33,756 bases of DNA from an uncultured Collinsella sp. (GCA_902496375.1 CABVAS010000002.1:1-33756), one strand, 5' to 3'. Shown: positions 1 to 8,228, counted from the first letter of the stretch. The notes: generated by a model not told the origin, from the sequence alone. Program-made: numbers and translations.

Positions 1-1521
1 GTGGTAGCGCGCCTTGGTGATATCGAAGTCGCCGCCGTCGCCGGCACTCGTCGTGACGCCGCAGCCGATCGCGGTAATCAGCGACTGGATGGTGTCACTC
101 GAGAACGCGCGATGGTCACCAACGCGCTCGACGTTCAAAATCTTGCCGCGCAGGGGCAGAATCGCCTGGATGTCTCGGCGACGGCCGTCCTTGGCCGAAC
201 CGCCTGCCGAGTCGCCCTCTACGATGAAGAGCTCGGTCAGCTCGGCATCGCGCACCGAGCAGTCGGCGAGCTTACCGGGCAGGGACGCCGTCTCGAGCAG
301 GCTCTTGCGGCGGGTCGCCTCGCGCGCCTTGCGGGCGGCATTGCGCGCCTTGCAGGCCTGCTGCGCCTTCTTGACGATCTCGCGAGCGGGCTTAGGGTGC
401 TCCTCGAGGTAATCGGCAAGGCCGTCGGTCACGATCTTGAGCGTCAGCGCGCGCATATAGGAGCTGCCGAGCTTGGCCTTGGTCTGGCCCTCAAACTGCG
501 GATCGGGCAGCTTGACCGAGATAACGGCCGAAAGGCCCTCGCGCACATCGTCGCCGGTCAGATTGGCGTCTTTTTCCTTGAGCAGGTTCTGCTTGCGCGC
601 ATAGTCGTTGATCACGCGGGTGAGCGCGGTGCGGAAGCCCTCAAGGTGCATGCCGCCCTCGGGGGTGTAGATGTCGTTGGCAAACGACATGACGTTCTCG
701 CCGTAGCCGCTATTCCACTGCAGGGAAACCTCAACCTCGCCCATCTTGGCCACAGGTGCGTCCGGGTCCGATTTGCCCTCGATGTAGATAGGCTCCTTAA
801 AGGCCTCGGGGACGTCCTTGCCCTCGTTAAGGAACTTGACGAAGTCGATGATGCCGCCCTCGTAGCAAAACTCCTCCACGTGGGGAGTAGACTCGCGCTC
901 GTCAGTCAGCACGATTTTGAGGTTCTTATTGAGGAACGCCGTCTCCTGCAGACGGTTGTGCAGCGTATCGAAATCGTAGATGCATGTCTCGAAGATCTCG
1001 TCGTCGGGCCAGAAGGTGACGGTGGTGCCCGTCGAATCCGAGGTGCCCACGACCTCCATCTTCTTAACGGTCTTGCCGCGCGAGAACTCCATCTCGTAGG
1101 TGTTGCCGTCGCGACGAACCTGAACGACCACGCGCTTGGACAGTGCGTTGACGACGGAGATGCCAACGCCGTGCAGGCCGCCCGAAACCTTATAGGCCGA
1201 GTTATCGAACTTACCGCCGGCGTGCAAGATCGTCATGACGACCTCGAGCGTCGGGATCTTTTTAACAGGGTGCTCGTCGACGGGGATGCCGCGCCCGTTG
1301 TCGACGACCGTGATGGAGTTGTCGGCGTGGACCGTCACCTGGATCTCGGTGCAGAAACCGGCCATGGCCTCGTCGACGGAGTTGTCAACGATCTCCCACA
1401 CCAGGTGATGCAGACCGCTGGCGCTCGTCGAGCCGATATACATGCCCGGGCGCTTACGAACGGCCTCGAGACCTTCGAGAATCTTAATCTCGCCGCCATC
1501 GTAATCGTTTTCGTTTGCCAC
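1..1521 (-). CDS. gyrB: DNA gyrase subunit B, GyrB (3' end outside window)
   Basis: ATPase subunit of the type II topoisomerase that introduces negative supercoils with GyrA. The visible 507 residues cover the GHKL ATPase domain (Glu43, Asn47, DNGRGIP at 74-80, GGLHGVG at 114-120), the transducer domain and the start of the TOPRIM domain (EGDSAGG at 435-441). The reading frame is still open at base 1, just before the metal-binding DxD part of TOPRIM would appear, so the gene is cut by the window edge. I chose the GTG at 1521 because a GGAGG (1526-1530) lies just upstream and the protein then begins with the usual short leader before KILEGLEAVRKRPGMYIG. A terminator separates it from the recF-dciA transcript, so it probably has its own promoter, which I could not pin down. 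Confidence 0.97.
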   Translation of the reverse strand, partial: MANENDYDGGEIKILEGLEAVRKRPGMYIGSTSASGLHHLVWEIVDNSVDEAMAGFCTEIQVTVHADNSITVVDNGRGIPVDEHPVKKIPTLEVVMTILHAGGKFDNSAYKVSGGLHGVGISVVNALSKRVVVQVRRDGNTYEMEFSRGKTVKKMEVVGTSDSTGTTVTFWPDDEIFETCIYDFDTLHNRLQETAFLNKNLKIVLTDERESTPHVEEFCYEGGIIDFVKFLNEGKDVPEAFKEPIYIEGKSDPDAPVAKMGEVEVSLQWNSGYGENVMSFANDIYTPEGGMHLEGFRTALTRVINDYARKQNLLKEKDANLTGDDVREGLSAVISVKLPDPQFEGQTKAKLGSSYMRALTLKIVTDGLADYLEEHPKPAREIVKKAQQACKARNAARKAREATRRKSLLETASLPGKLADCSVRDAELTELFIVEGDSAGGSAKDGRRRDIQAILPLRGKILNVERVGDHRAFSSDTIQSLITAIGCGVTTSAGDGGDFDITKARYH

Positions 1522-1570
1522 ACGTCCTCCTTCAGTCAAGAAAATGTGTACAGCCTTACTAGTTTATCGT

Positions 1571-1600
1571 AAAAAAATACCCTCGGGAACGAGGGTATTT
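1571..1600 (-). terminator. Rho-independent terminator after dciA
   Basis: An 11-bp perfect stem (1575-1585 with 1590-1600, loop GGAA) is followed, when read on the minus strand, by a run of seven T (complement of 1571-1577). It ends the dnaA-dnaN-recF-dciA direction of transcription, 27 bases past the dciA stop codon and upstream of gyrB. Confidence 0.88.
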
Positions 1601-1626
1601 GGCTCTACAAGGCCACCAGATGCGAT

Positions 1627-2190
1627 TTAAGGCTCTTTTTTGCTTTCTACGCCCTTGGCCCACTCGGCACTGGCTCTCATGGCATTCTCGAGGGCCTCGC
1701 GCAGTTTTTGGTCTTCGATGGGCGCCACTTGGCGCTCAATCTCGGTGCGCTCGGCCTCACTTAGGTCGGCGTGCGGGGCCGGCGGGCGCTCGGTCGTCGC
1801 CGGGCGCAGGCGCTGCTTGGCGGCGGGCGGCGTGTGACCCGGCGCGGTGGTTTTGAACACCAGGCCGTCCACATGCGCACCGGCGCGCTCCATGCGCGCG
1901 CGGATGATCTCGCGCAACAGCGTCATTTCCTGCGTCCACGAGGGCGAATCGAGATATACCAGCAGCTCATTGGACTCGGGCAGGTAGCGCAAGCCCGTCA
2001 CATGCCGCCCCTCGCGCGTGCCCGAGCACACCGCGTTCCACGCGCGATAGACCGCGCGCGACTCCTCGGCAGCCTCCATCTGCGCGCGGCGCTCAGGTGT
2101 CGCGGCCGCCAGGATGCGCTGACGCTCTGCGTTCAAAAATCCACTGAAGGCAACCGTTTCGCTCTCGCGCTCGTAATTAGCACGTCTCAC
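1627..2190 (-). CDS. dciA: DUF721 protein, DciA-type helicase-loader candidate
   Basis: 187-residue protein with a DUF721-type core (about residues 15-115) and a charged, Pro-rich tail. In many bacteria lacking DnaC/DnaI, DUF721 proteins (DciA) recruit or activate the replicative helicase DnaB; the mycobacterial homologue occupies the same place between recF and gyrB. The position and the region ending in ELLVYLDSPSWTQEM support the family assignment; the helicase role is inferred from the family. It starts with GTG at 2190 and overlaps the recF stop by 14 bases, implying translational coupling. The tail (residues 120-187) is rich in Ala, Glu, Arg and Pro and looks poorly conserved. Confidence 0.82.
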   Translation of the reverse strand: MRRANYERESETVAFSGFLNAERQRILAAATPERRAQMEAAEESRAVYRAWNAVCSGTREGRHVTGLRYLPESNELLVYLDSPSWTQEMTLLREIIRARMERAGAHVDGLVFKTTAPGHTPPAAKQRLRPATTERPPAPHADLSEAERTEIERQVAPIEDQKLREALENAMRASAEWAKGVESKKEP

Positions 2191-3283
2191 CCATGCTCAC
2201 CACCTTGGCTCGATCAAGCAGGTCATCGGTAAAATACCCCAGGTTGGTCGTGGTTATGACCGTCTGGATATCATCGCCGATCAGCCGCAGAAAAGCACCG
2301 CGGCGTTCGCCGTCGAGTTCGCTCATCACGTCGTCCAAAAGCAGCAACGGGGCGGTGCCCAGGACATCGCGAGCCACGGCCACCTCCGCCACCTTCCAGG
2401 CCAGAACCAACGTTCGCTGCTGACCTTGGCTGGCAAATGAACGGGCGGAGCGACCCGCCACGGTAAACTCAATCTCATCGCGATGCGGTCCCACCAACGT
2501 CACGCCGCGGCGAATTTCCTCGTCGGCGTGCTCATCAAGGGCAGCCAGCATGCGCTCGTACGCCCAGCCCTTCAGCTCTTCGCGATCATCGACCTGGGGC
2601 AAATCCCCCAGCGTGGACGTATAGGTCACGTTGGCAGCCTCACCGGATGCCACTTGCCCGTAGGCAGTGTGCACATGGCCCGCCAGCCGGTCGAGCAGGG
2701 CCAACCGGTGCACAAGCAGGGCCGAGCCCGCGCGGGCAATCGAATCGTTCCACGCGCCGAGCATCTCGCGACAGCACCAGGTCTCCTTGAGCAGGGCGTT
2801 ACGCTGGGTCACGCAGCGTCCATAGGTGCTCGCAAGATCGGCATAACGTGCGCTCAGCTGCATGCCAAAGTCATCGAGGGCGGCGCGGCGCACACTGGCG
2901 CCTCGCTTAACCATGTCCAGATGGTCGGGGCAAAACAGCACGCTCGGCAGAGCCCCGCGCACACCGGCGGCAGAGCACCTCTTGCCGTTGCGGCTAAACG
3001 AGCGCTTACCGTCCTCCACGCTCAATCCCATATCAAGCACGCGGCCGTCGCCCTCGAGCCTCAGCTCGACCTTGCACGAGCCCACGCCATCATGGACGAG
3101 CTCGGCTGCGGTCGGATGCCTAAACGAGGCGCCGCTCGTCAGCAGCTGCAGCGCCTCTATGAGATTGGTCTTTCCCGCCGCGTTGGGTCCCGCAAGTATC
3201 GTCACGCCCTCGTCCAGGGCAAGGCGATAACTATCGAAGCTGCGGTAGTGCGCGACGGAAAGATCGCGGGCGAACATGGTCAT
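2177..3283 (-). CDS. recF: DNA replication and repair protein RecF
   Basis: SMC-like ATPase that helps load RecA at single-strand gaps together with RecO and RecR. Visible motifs are Walker A GPNAAGKTN (residues 32-40), an ABC-type signature region FASQGQQRTLVLAWK and Walker B LLLLDDVMSELD near the C terminus. The frame is open further upstream (to 3628), but that extension lies inside dnaN and is low-complexity antisense coding. The ATG at 3283 (MTMFARDL) or the one at 3277 gives 368 or 366 residues, the normal RecF size. There is no strong ribosome binding site; the start lies 10 bases after the dnaN stop, so reinitiation is likely. Confidence 0.95.
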   Translation of the reverse strand: MTMFARDLSVAHYRSFDSYRLALDEGVTILAGPNAAGKTNLIEALQLLTSGASFRHPTAAELVHDGVGSCKVELRLEGDGRVLDMGLSVEDGKRSFSRNGKRCSAAGVRGALPSVLFCPDHLDMVKRGASVRRAALDDFGMQLSARYADLASTYGRCVTQRNALLKETWCCREMLGAWNDSIARAGSALLVHRLALLDRLAGHVHTAYGQVASGEAANVTYTSTLGDLPQVDDREELKGWAYERMLAALDEHADEEIRRGVTLVGPHRDEIEFTVAGRSARSFASQGQQRTLVLAWKVAEVAVARDVLGTAPLLLLDDVMSELDGERRGAFLRLIGDDIQTVITTTNLGYFTDDLLDRAKVVSMGETC

Positions 3284-3293
3284 AGGGCGGTTG

Positions 3294-4397
3294 CTAGATG
3301 CGGACCGGCATAACCAGGTACAGGTAGTTGATCTTGTCGTAGGACTTGAAGATGCCCGCCTGCGAGTAGCTCTTGAGCTCCAGCGTGATCTCCTTCTCCT
3401 TGGACAGGGCATTGAGGCAGCCGAAGATGTAGTGGTAGTTGAAGGCGATGGTGCCCGACTCGCCCTCGGCCTCGACATCGATCGTCTCCTGCGCAAGGTC
3501 CTGGTCATTGGAAATGGAGGACAGGCCCATCTGCCCGTTCTCGACATCGATCTCGAACTTGACGGCGGGGTTGGCGCTCGCGATAACGGCCACGCGCTTG
3601 AGGGCGGCGTTAAAGGCGGCGACGTCAATCTTGACGCTCGTCACGCACGAATCGGGGATGAGCTGCTTGTAGTTGGGGTACACGCCCTCGATACGACGCG
3701 ACACGTAGGTGGTGTTGCCGGCCTCAAAGACGACCTGGGTGTCGGTAGCCCCGATCATGATGGTCGCCTGGCTGGCCATGATGTTCAGTGCGTCGTTAAA
3801 GGCGTCAGCCGGAACGTTGAGCTCAAAGGAGCCCTCGAGGGTCGAGGTCTCGACCTGCGTATCGCACACGGCCAAGCGGAAGGAATCGGTCGCCACCAGG
3901 CGCACGGTGTTGTTCTCGACCTTCATGTGCACGCCGCCCAGGATGGGGCGAGCCTTGTCGGTCGAGGTGACGCGCCACACGCGGCCGACCATCTCGGACA
4001 AGATATCGGTCGGCAGCTCCACGGCACTCTCGATGGCATAGGCCGGAAACTCAGGGAAGTCATTGGCATCGAGCGTGTTCAGGCGGAACGAGCTCTTCTC
4101 GCAACTGATCAGCACCTGGCGCTCGGACAGCTCAAAGGTGACCGGGGCATCGGGGAGAGTCTTGGTGATATTGGAGAGCATCTTACAGGGGATAACCATC
4201 TCGCCCTCTTCTTCGACATGCGCCGCGATGCGATGACGGATCGAGATGGTGTAGTTAGAGGTCTGGAATTCCAAGATGCCGTCTTGCGCCTTGACGAGCA
4301 CGCCCGACAGGATGGGAAGGGTAGATGCCGAAGCGACACCCTTCATAACGACGCCGATGGCTTGTGTAAGCGAGCTCTGGCTGACGGTGAACTTCAT
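3294..4397 (-). CDS. dnaN: DNA polymerase III beta sliding clamp
   Basis: 367-residue sliding clamp that tethers DNA polymerase III and many repair enzymes to DNA. It shows the family's start (MKFTVSQSSLTQAI), the three-domain length and the conserved C-terminal MPVRI. A GAAAGG lies about 9 bases before the ATG at 4397. It follows dnaA on the same strand after a 238-base gap that carries DnaA-box-like repeats, and it is followed at 10 bases by recF. The order dnaA-dnaN-recF is the classical origin-proximal operon. Confidence 0.97.
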   Translation of the reverse strand: MKFTVSQSSLTQAIGVVMKGVASASTLPILSGVLVKAQDGILEFQTSNYTISIRHRIAAHVEEEGEMVIPCKMLSNITKTLPDAPVTFELSERQVLISCEKSSFRLNTLDANDFPEFPAYAIESAVELPTDILSEMVGRVWRVTSTDKARPILGGVHMKVENNTVRLVATDSFRLAVCDTQVETSTLEGSFELNVPADAFNDALNIMASQATIMIGATDTQVVFEAGNTTYVSRRIEGVYPNYKQLIPDSCVTSVKIDVAAFNAALKRVAVIASANPAVKFEIDVENGQMGLSSISNDQDLAQETIDVEAEGESGTIAFNYHYIFGCLNALSKEKEITLELKSYSQAGIFKSYDKINYLYLVMPVRI

Positions 4398-4635
4398 CTT
4401 TTAATACCTTTCTATAGATATAAATATCTTAATAATAGTAATAGCACTGACGAAACTGTTGATTACTCACAAAGACGCAGGTCAGACCCAGAAAGAGAAT
4501 CGACAGCAACCTGTGTGCAACAGGGGTGGTTTTCCACGTTCAAAACCTGCGCAAAACTTTTCATCACCGCGGATTGGGTTTTAGACACCTTATGCCCGTG
4601 GTTTCGACAAGTTTTCAACAGGTGTCTCTATTTCC
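4398..4635. other. dnaA-dnaN spacer with DnaA-box-like repeats
   Basis: Non-coding gap holding motifs close to DnaA boxes: TTTCGACAA (4602-4610) followed after one base by TTTTCAACA (4612-4620), plus TTTTCCACG (4530-4538). The 19-base unit at 4602-4620 recurs with two changes beyond the spacer base in the gap upstream of the dnaA operon (7792-7810). It may be one half of a bipartite origin or a site where DnaA regulates dnaN. The dnaN promoter should also lie here; I saw no unambiguous one. Confidence 0.5.
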
Positions 4636-6360
4636 CTACGAGCGTAGTGTAATTTTATCGCGCAGCGACTTGAGGTCTTCGGTGACGGTGCGGTCTTCCT
4701 GGATCATCTTCTGGACCTTTTTGTAACTCGTGCTGACGGTCGAGTGGTTGCGGTTGCCAAATTCGGCGCCTACCGCCGTGGTCGTCATCTCGCACATTTC
4801 GATGGCCAGGTAGATAGCGATATGGCGTGCTTTGGCGATATTGGCGTTGCGACGCGGGCCGATGAGCTCCTCGTGCGTCACGCCGTACTGCTCTTCGATG
4901 ACGGACTGAACCGTTTGCACGTTGATCTTTTTGGCCGATGTGTCGAAGTACTGGCTGGCGATGGCGTCGATATCGTCAAAGGTGAGCTCCCCGCCCTCGC
5001 GCTCGCGGTCGCCCGCCTCGCCGGCGCAGCGCTCGCAGAAGCTCTCGAGTTCGCGGATGTTGGTGCCCGACACCTCTGCCATGTGCTTAAAGTGCTCATC
5101 GGTCAGGTGCCCGCCGTCGCCCCCGTAGGCCGCCAACAGTGAGTCGTCGCCTGCCTCGGGAGCGGCGACGATGGTGTTCTCGTAATAGCGCTGCAAGATC
5201 TTGTATTTCATCTCGTAGCTGGGCTCTGCGACCAGGCAGAGCATGCCGGCGTTGAAGCGGCTGGTCAGGCGCTCGTCCATGCTCAGGTCCTTGGGGGCGC
5301 GGTCTGCCGCGATGACGACCTTCTTGTTGTTGCGGATGAACTCGTCCATGAGCTGGAAAAAGTAGTCCACGCTCGCGCGCTTGCCGATGATGTTTTGGAT
5401 GTCATCGATGATGAGCACGTCCACGCCGTGGTACGCCTGCATGATGGGGGCGTTGCTCTTCTTTTGGCGGTCGAACTCGGTCATCAGGTCGTCCAGATAT
5501 GCCTGGGAGTTGGCATACTTGACCTTGATCTCGGGCGACTTCTCGGCGAGCTCGTTTTTGATGGCAAGCAGCAGGTGCGTCTTGCCCAGGCCCGATTTGC
5601 CGTAGATAAACAGTGATGTGCATGTGCCGCGCTCGTCCGCGAGGGCGGCAAACTTGAGTGCCGAGCGATAGGCATGGCTGTTCTCGGGGCCGTAGACAAA
5701 GTTCTCAAAGGTAAATTTTGAGTTCGCGGCGAGCGGGGCTCCATCCGTATTCTGCTCGGCCGGCACGGTCGGTGCTGGCATGGGCGAAGCGGGGGTCGCA
5801 GCTTGCGTGGATTTAGTCGGCGCTCCGCCCTTCATCTGGTTCATCATGCGACGAAAATCGTCGGCCGAGAGCGTGTTCTTGATTGCAATGCCCGAATCCG
5901 CGCCCGCCGCTGCGTCGTGAGCGATGGGCATGTGCGTGACGGGTGCGTTCGTTGACGTCGCTACCGCGGTCGGCAACGGCGCCATGGTTTCACGGGAAAC
6001 ATCGCTGTGCTGGTGCTCGATTGTCGGCACGTCGCCTGCGGAGGCCGGCACCGCCGGGGAAGCAGCGGGAGCCGTGGCGGGCGCCGTCGCGGCAGCGGAT
6101 TCCGTCGCGGCGCCTTGCGGTGCCACGATGTCGAGCGCAATCGGCGCAAAGGCGATTTCTTCTAGATAGGCCTCAATAGTCGGCTGATGCTTTTTGAGCT
6201 GCGCGATGGCAAAGCGCGAGGGGGCCTCAATCGTGAGCGTATCTTCGGTCAGGCTTATGGCGCGCGATTGCCCCAGCATGTTGATGAGGCGTGCATCTTG
6301 GCCGTCGCGCTGACAAAAGGCGATGGCATCCCCCAGGATGATGCTTGCTTCCTCGTCCAC
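4636..6360 (-). CDS. dnaA: Chromosomal replication initiator DnaA, divergent box-reading motif
   Basis: 574-residue AAA+ initiator that binds DnaA boxes and melts oriC. Domain I is at about 1-78. A long Ala/Pro-rich linker (about 80-212) forms domain II. Domain III has Walker A GKSGLGKTH (254-262), Walker B IIDD (317-320), SRF (367-369) and sensor II NIRELE. Domain IV covers about 475-574. The start is GTG at 6360, with GGGAGAG just upstream and 15 bases after the preceding gene's stop. The usual DNA-reading signature GGRDHTTV is here GNRNHSTV (535-542), and the conserved Leu-Pro before it is Thr-Thr (527-528). This fits the unusual box-like repeats nearby. A parS-like sequence lies inside the linker coding region at 5986-6001. 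Confidence 0.96.
   Translation of the reverse strand: MDEEASIILGDAIAFCQRDGQDARLINMLGQSRAISLTEDTLTIEAPSRFAIAQLKKHQPTIEAYLEEIAFAPIALDIVAPQGAATESAAATAPATAPAASPAVPASAGDVPTIEHQHSDVSRETMAPLPTAVATSTNAPVTHMPIAHDAAAGADSGIAIKNTLSADDFRRMMNQMKGGAPTKSTQAATPASPMPAPTVPAEQNTDGAPLAANSKFTFENFVYGPENSHAYRSALKFAALADERGTCTSLFIYGKSGLGKTHLLLAIKNELAEKSPEIKVKYANSQAYLDDLMTEFDRQKKSNAPIMQAYHGVDVLIIDDIQNIIGKRASVDYFFQLMDEFIRNNKKVVIAADRAPKDLSMDERLTSRFNAGMLCLVAEPSYEMKYKILQRYYENTIVAAPEAGDDSLLAAYGGDGGHLTDEHFKHMAEVSGTNIRELESFCERCAGEAGDREREGGELTFDDIDAIASQYFDTSAKKINVQTVQSVIEEQYGVTHEELIGPRRNANIAKARHIAIYLAIEMCEMTTTAVGAEFGNRNHSTVSTSYKKVQKMIQEDRTVTEDLKSLRDKITLRS
5986..6001. promoter_or_regulatory. Degenerate parS-like site inside dnaA
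   Basis: Sixteen bases matching 14 of 16 positions of the parS palindrome TGTTTCACGTGAAACA. The mismatches are at position 1 and at the central position 10, which breaks perfect symmetry. It encodes Val-Ser-Arg-Glu-Thr in the variable linker of DnaA, where sequence is otherwise free to drift. Whether ParB binds it is unknown. Confidence 0.3.
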
Positions 6361-6375
6361 TGTCTCTCCCGTTCT

Positions 6376-7728
6376 TTAGCTCTGAGCTCGCACGCGAGCG
6401 GCGCCGAGTTCGGTCAGATGGTATTTCTGGCCATGCTTGATGACCAAGCCGGCCTGCGCCAAGTCATTGAGCGTGCGTGACCAAGTGGGGGCCGAGTTTC
6501 CAAACGCCCTCGCCAGATCGGTTGCACCGCACGCTTGATTTTGCGCCAGATAGCCCAGCGCGGCGTTGCCGCGGTCGCTTACGAACACGTCCGGTTGTGG
6601 CTGCGCATACTGATTTGCTGCATTAGGATACATCATTTGAGCTGCTGGTTGTTGAGAACTCTGCATCGGTGGCATTTGCTGTTGAAAACTTTGAGGCCAC
6701 TGTTGGTAAGGCTGCGGAGGCATCTGCTGGGCCCAAGGGCTGTACTGCTGCTGCGGCATCTGCTGGTACGGCTGCTGATATCCCTGCTGGTACTGCTGCG
6801 GGAACTGCTGGCCATACCCCAGTGGCGGCATCTGCTGATATGGATATCCCTGTTGGTACGGCTGATAGCCCATTTGCTGGCCACCCGGTGCCCCCGTCGC
6901 CTGCCGCATTGCTGCTGCATCCTGATCCGCCAGCGGCACGGTCTCTGGCATGTTTGGCGGCATCGACATCGATGTCGCCTGGGGCTCTTGTGTAGGAAGC
7001 ATTCCGGGATGCTGCATCTGCCCCACGGGGGGCTGCATCTGCTGCGTTGCCATGGGCTGCTGCGCAAAAGCTCCCGGCAGGGGATATGTGGGCTGCTCCG
7101 TCTCGGGCCGCACGGAAGCACCGCGTCCGCCGGCGCGCTCGATTTCCTGCACGCGTTTAGGGTCCAGGCTTACCGTAACCACGGTGCCGTTGCCCATGTT
7201 GTCCTCGATGGATACGGCACCGCCGGCGTTTTCCAAATACTCCTGCACCATGGGAAACCCTGCTCCGGTTCCACGGATATAGCGCTTCATCTTGCTGTTT
7301 GCGCTGGTAACGCCAAAGTCGAAAGCACGTTCCTTGTCGTCGATGCCGGGTCCTTGGTCAGCAAAGCGGATGGTGTCTCCGCCGTCCAGAATCGAGATGA
7401 TGGGCTCGGCAAAGTGTGCGTGGATAAAGTTTTCGACAATCTCGCGGATGACCATGAGCGAGATATGGCCACCTTGTTCTTTCATGCACTGGTAGACGGT
7501 GTTGGTCGTCTCTTCCAAATACGTGCGGACATCTTGCGGATCAATGACGATCACCCGCGGTGTCGACAGCATGTCGTCATAGACGGCGATGCGCGCGGCG
7601 TACATGGCTTTTGGCGCCTGCGTGGTCGTCTGCTCGCCTTCCGCACGCTCTTCGCGCACGCCGGTGATGTGCTCGTTGTCGGGTGCCGGGTCTCCGGAAT
7701 CGACCATGGTGTAAAAGTCGTCAGACAT
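6376..7728 (-). CDS. GHKL ATPase with Gln/Pro-rich linker and winged helix
   Basis: 450-residue protein of a kind I do not know as characterised. Residues about 60-190 form a compact GHKL ATPase domain: N-box Glu96-Asn100, DQGPGID at 124-130, RGTGAGFPMVQEYLE at 152-166. This most resembles anti-sigma kinases such as SpoIIAB/RsbW. Residues about 205-380 are a low-complexity stretch dominated by Gln, Pro, Met, Tyr and Gly, prion-like in composition. Residues about 383-448 look like a winged-helix DNA-binding domain (SDRGNAALGYLAQN, then a helix and a wing ending KYHLTELGAARV). There is no membrane segment or phospho-acceptor His domain. It is directly upstream of dnaA (15-base gap) and opposite the oriC candidate, so a role in controlling initiation or dnaA transcription is plausible inference. 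Confidence 0.85.
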   Translation of the reverse strand: MSDDFYTMVDSGDPAPDNEHITGVREERAEGEQTTTQAPKAMYAARIAVYDDMLSTPRVIVIDPQDVRTYLEETTNTVYQCMKEQGGHISLMVIREIVENFIHAHFAEPIISILDGGDTIRFADQGPGIDDKERAFDFGVTSANSKMKRYIRGTGAGFPMVQEYLENAGGAVSIEDNMGNGTVVTVSLDPKRVQEIERAGGRGASVRPETEQPTYPLPGAFAQQPMATQQMQPPVGQMQHPGMLPTQEPQATSMSMPPNMPETVPLADQDAAAMRQATGAPGGQQMGYQPYQQGYPYQQMPPLGYGQQFPQQYQQGYQQPYQQMPQQQYSPWAQQMPPQPYQQWPQSFQQQMPPMQSSQQPAAQMMYPNAANQYAQPQPDVFVSDRGNAALGYLAQNQACGATDLARAFGNSAPTWSRTLNDLAQAGLVIKHGQKYHLTELGAARVRAQS

Positions 7729-8073
7729 GCCGCTCGCAATCTTTCAAAAGGTTTCGAACAAATAGTAGCTCACCGTGCAACGTTTCTCATCTTTCGACAA
7801 CTTTTCAAAACTTGTTGAAAACTTTGGAAAACGGGCGAAAAGTTCTCAACATTGCCAACATGACCTGTTGAAAACTCGATGAAATATCGTGAAAGGTTGC
7901 CATGAGGCGCAAATTTCGGTTGTGCTTATGGGGGAACCGTGTGAACTGCGCAACCTTTTACCTTTGATTTCTTGACATTTGAACATTGATTTCCCTACAA
8001 TCTTCAAGCTCACGTGTCTATATCTGCGTCCGCGTCCCCGCGGACACTCGAAATGCAGCAGGAGGAACTTAAG
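7729..8073. other. Candidate oriC, divergent spacer between the dnaA operon and rpmH
   Basis: 345-base non-coding region, the usual place for oriC (rpmH-dnaA gap). It holds a cluster of 9-mers close to DnaA boxes in both orientations: TGTTGAAAA (7813-7821 and 7866-7874, the complement of TTTTCAACA), TTTCGACAA (7792-7800), TTTTCAAAA (7802-7810), TTCTCAACA (7843-7851) and TTTCGAACA (7752-7760). A T-rich, AT-richer stretch (about 7950-7995) could be the melting region and overlaps the rpmH promoter. Canonical TTATCCACA boxes are absent, consistent with the altered reading motif in DnaA. The promoter of the minus-strand operon must also be here, but I could not assign it. Confidence 0.6.
7972..8001 (+). 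promoter_or_regulatory. Sigma-70-type promoter for rpmH
   Basis: Perfect -35 TTGACA (7972-7977), 18-base spacer, -10 TACAAT (7996-8001), about 70 bases upstream of the rpmH start. This matches the strong vegetative promoter expected for a ribosomal-protein gene. Confidence 0.8.
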
Positions 8074-8208
8074 ATGAAGCGTACGTATCAGCCTAATAAG
8101 CGTAAGCGTGCCAAGACCCATGGCTTCCGTGCCCGTATGGCCACTAAGGGTGGTCGTGCCGTGCTCGCCCGTCGTCGCGCCAAGGGCCGCAAGCGTCTCA
8201 CTGTCTAG
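8074..8208 (+). CDS. rpmH: 50S ribosomal protein L34
   Basis: 44-residue, very basic protein with the complete L34 sequence pattern: MKRTYQPNKRKRAKTHGFRA at the start, MATKGGRAVLARRRAKGRKR in the second half. It is a structural protein of the large ribosomal subunit. The frame is open upstream to 8014, but the ATG at 8074 has AGGAGG eight bases before it and gives the exact family length. It is the first gene of the plus-strand operon running away from the origin. Confidence 0.97.
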   Translation: MKRTYQPNKRKRAKTHGFRARMATKGGRAVLARRRAKGRKRLTV

Positions 8209-8228
8209 CAGCGATACACACATCTCGC

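Noticed and set aside
1..1572. 523-residue plus-strand open frame opposite gyrB
   Set aside because: Shadow of gyrB, whose ATPase and TOPRIM motifs are clear.
3276..4652. 458-residue plus-strand open frame opposite dnaN
   Set aside because: Antisense shadow of dnaN; low-complexity composition, no ribosome binding site, and dnaN is unmistakable on the other strand.
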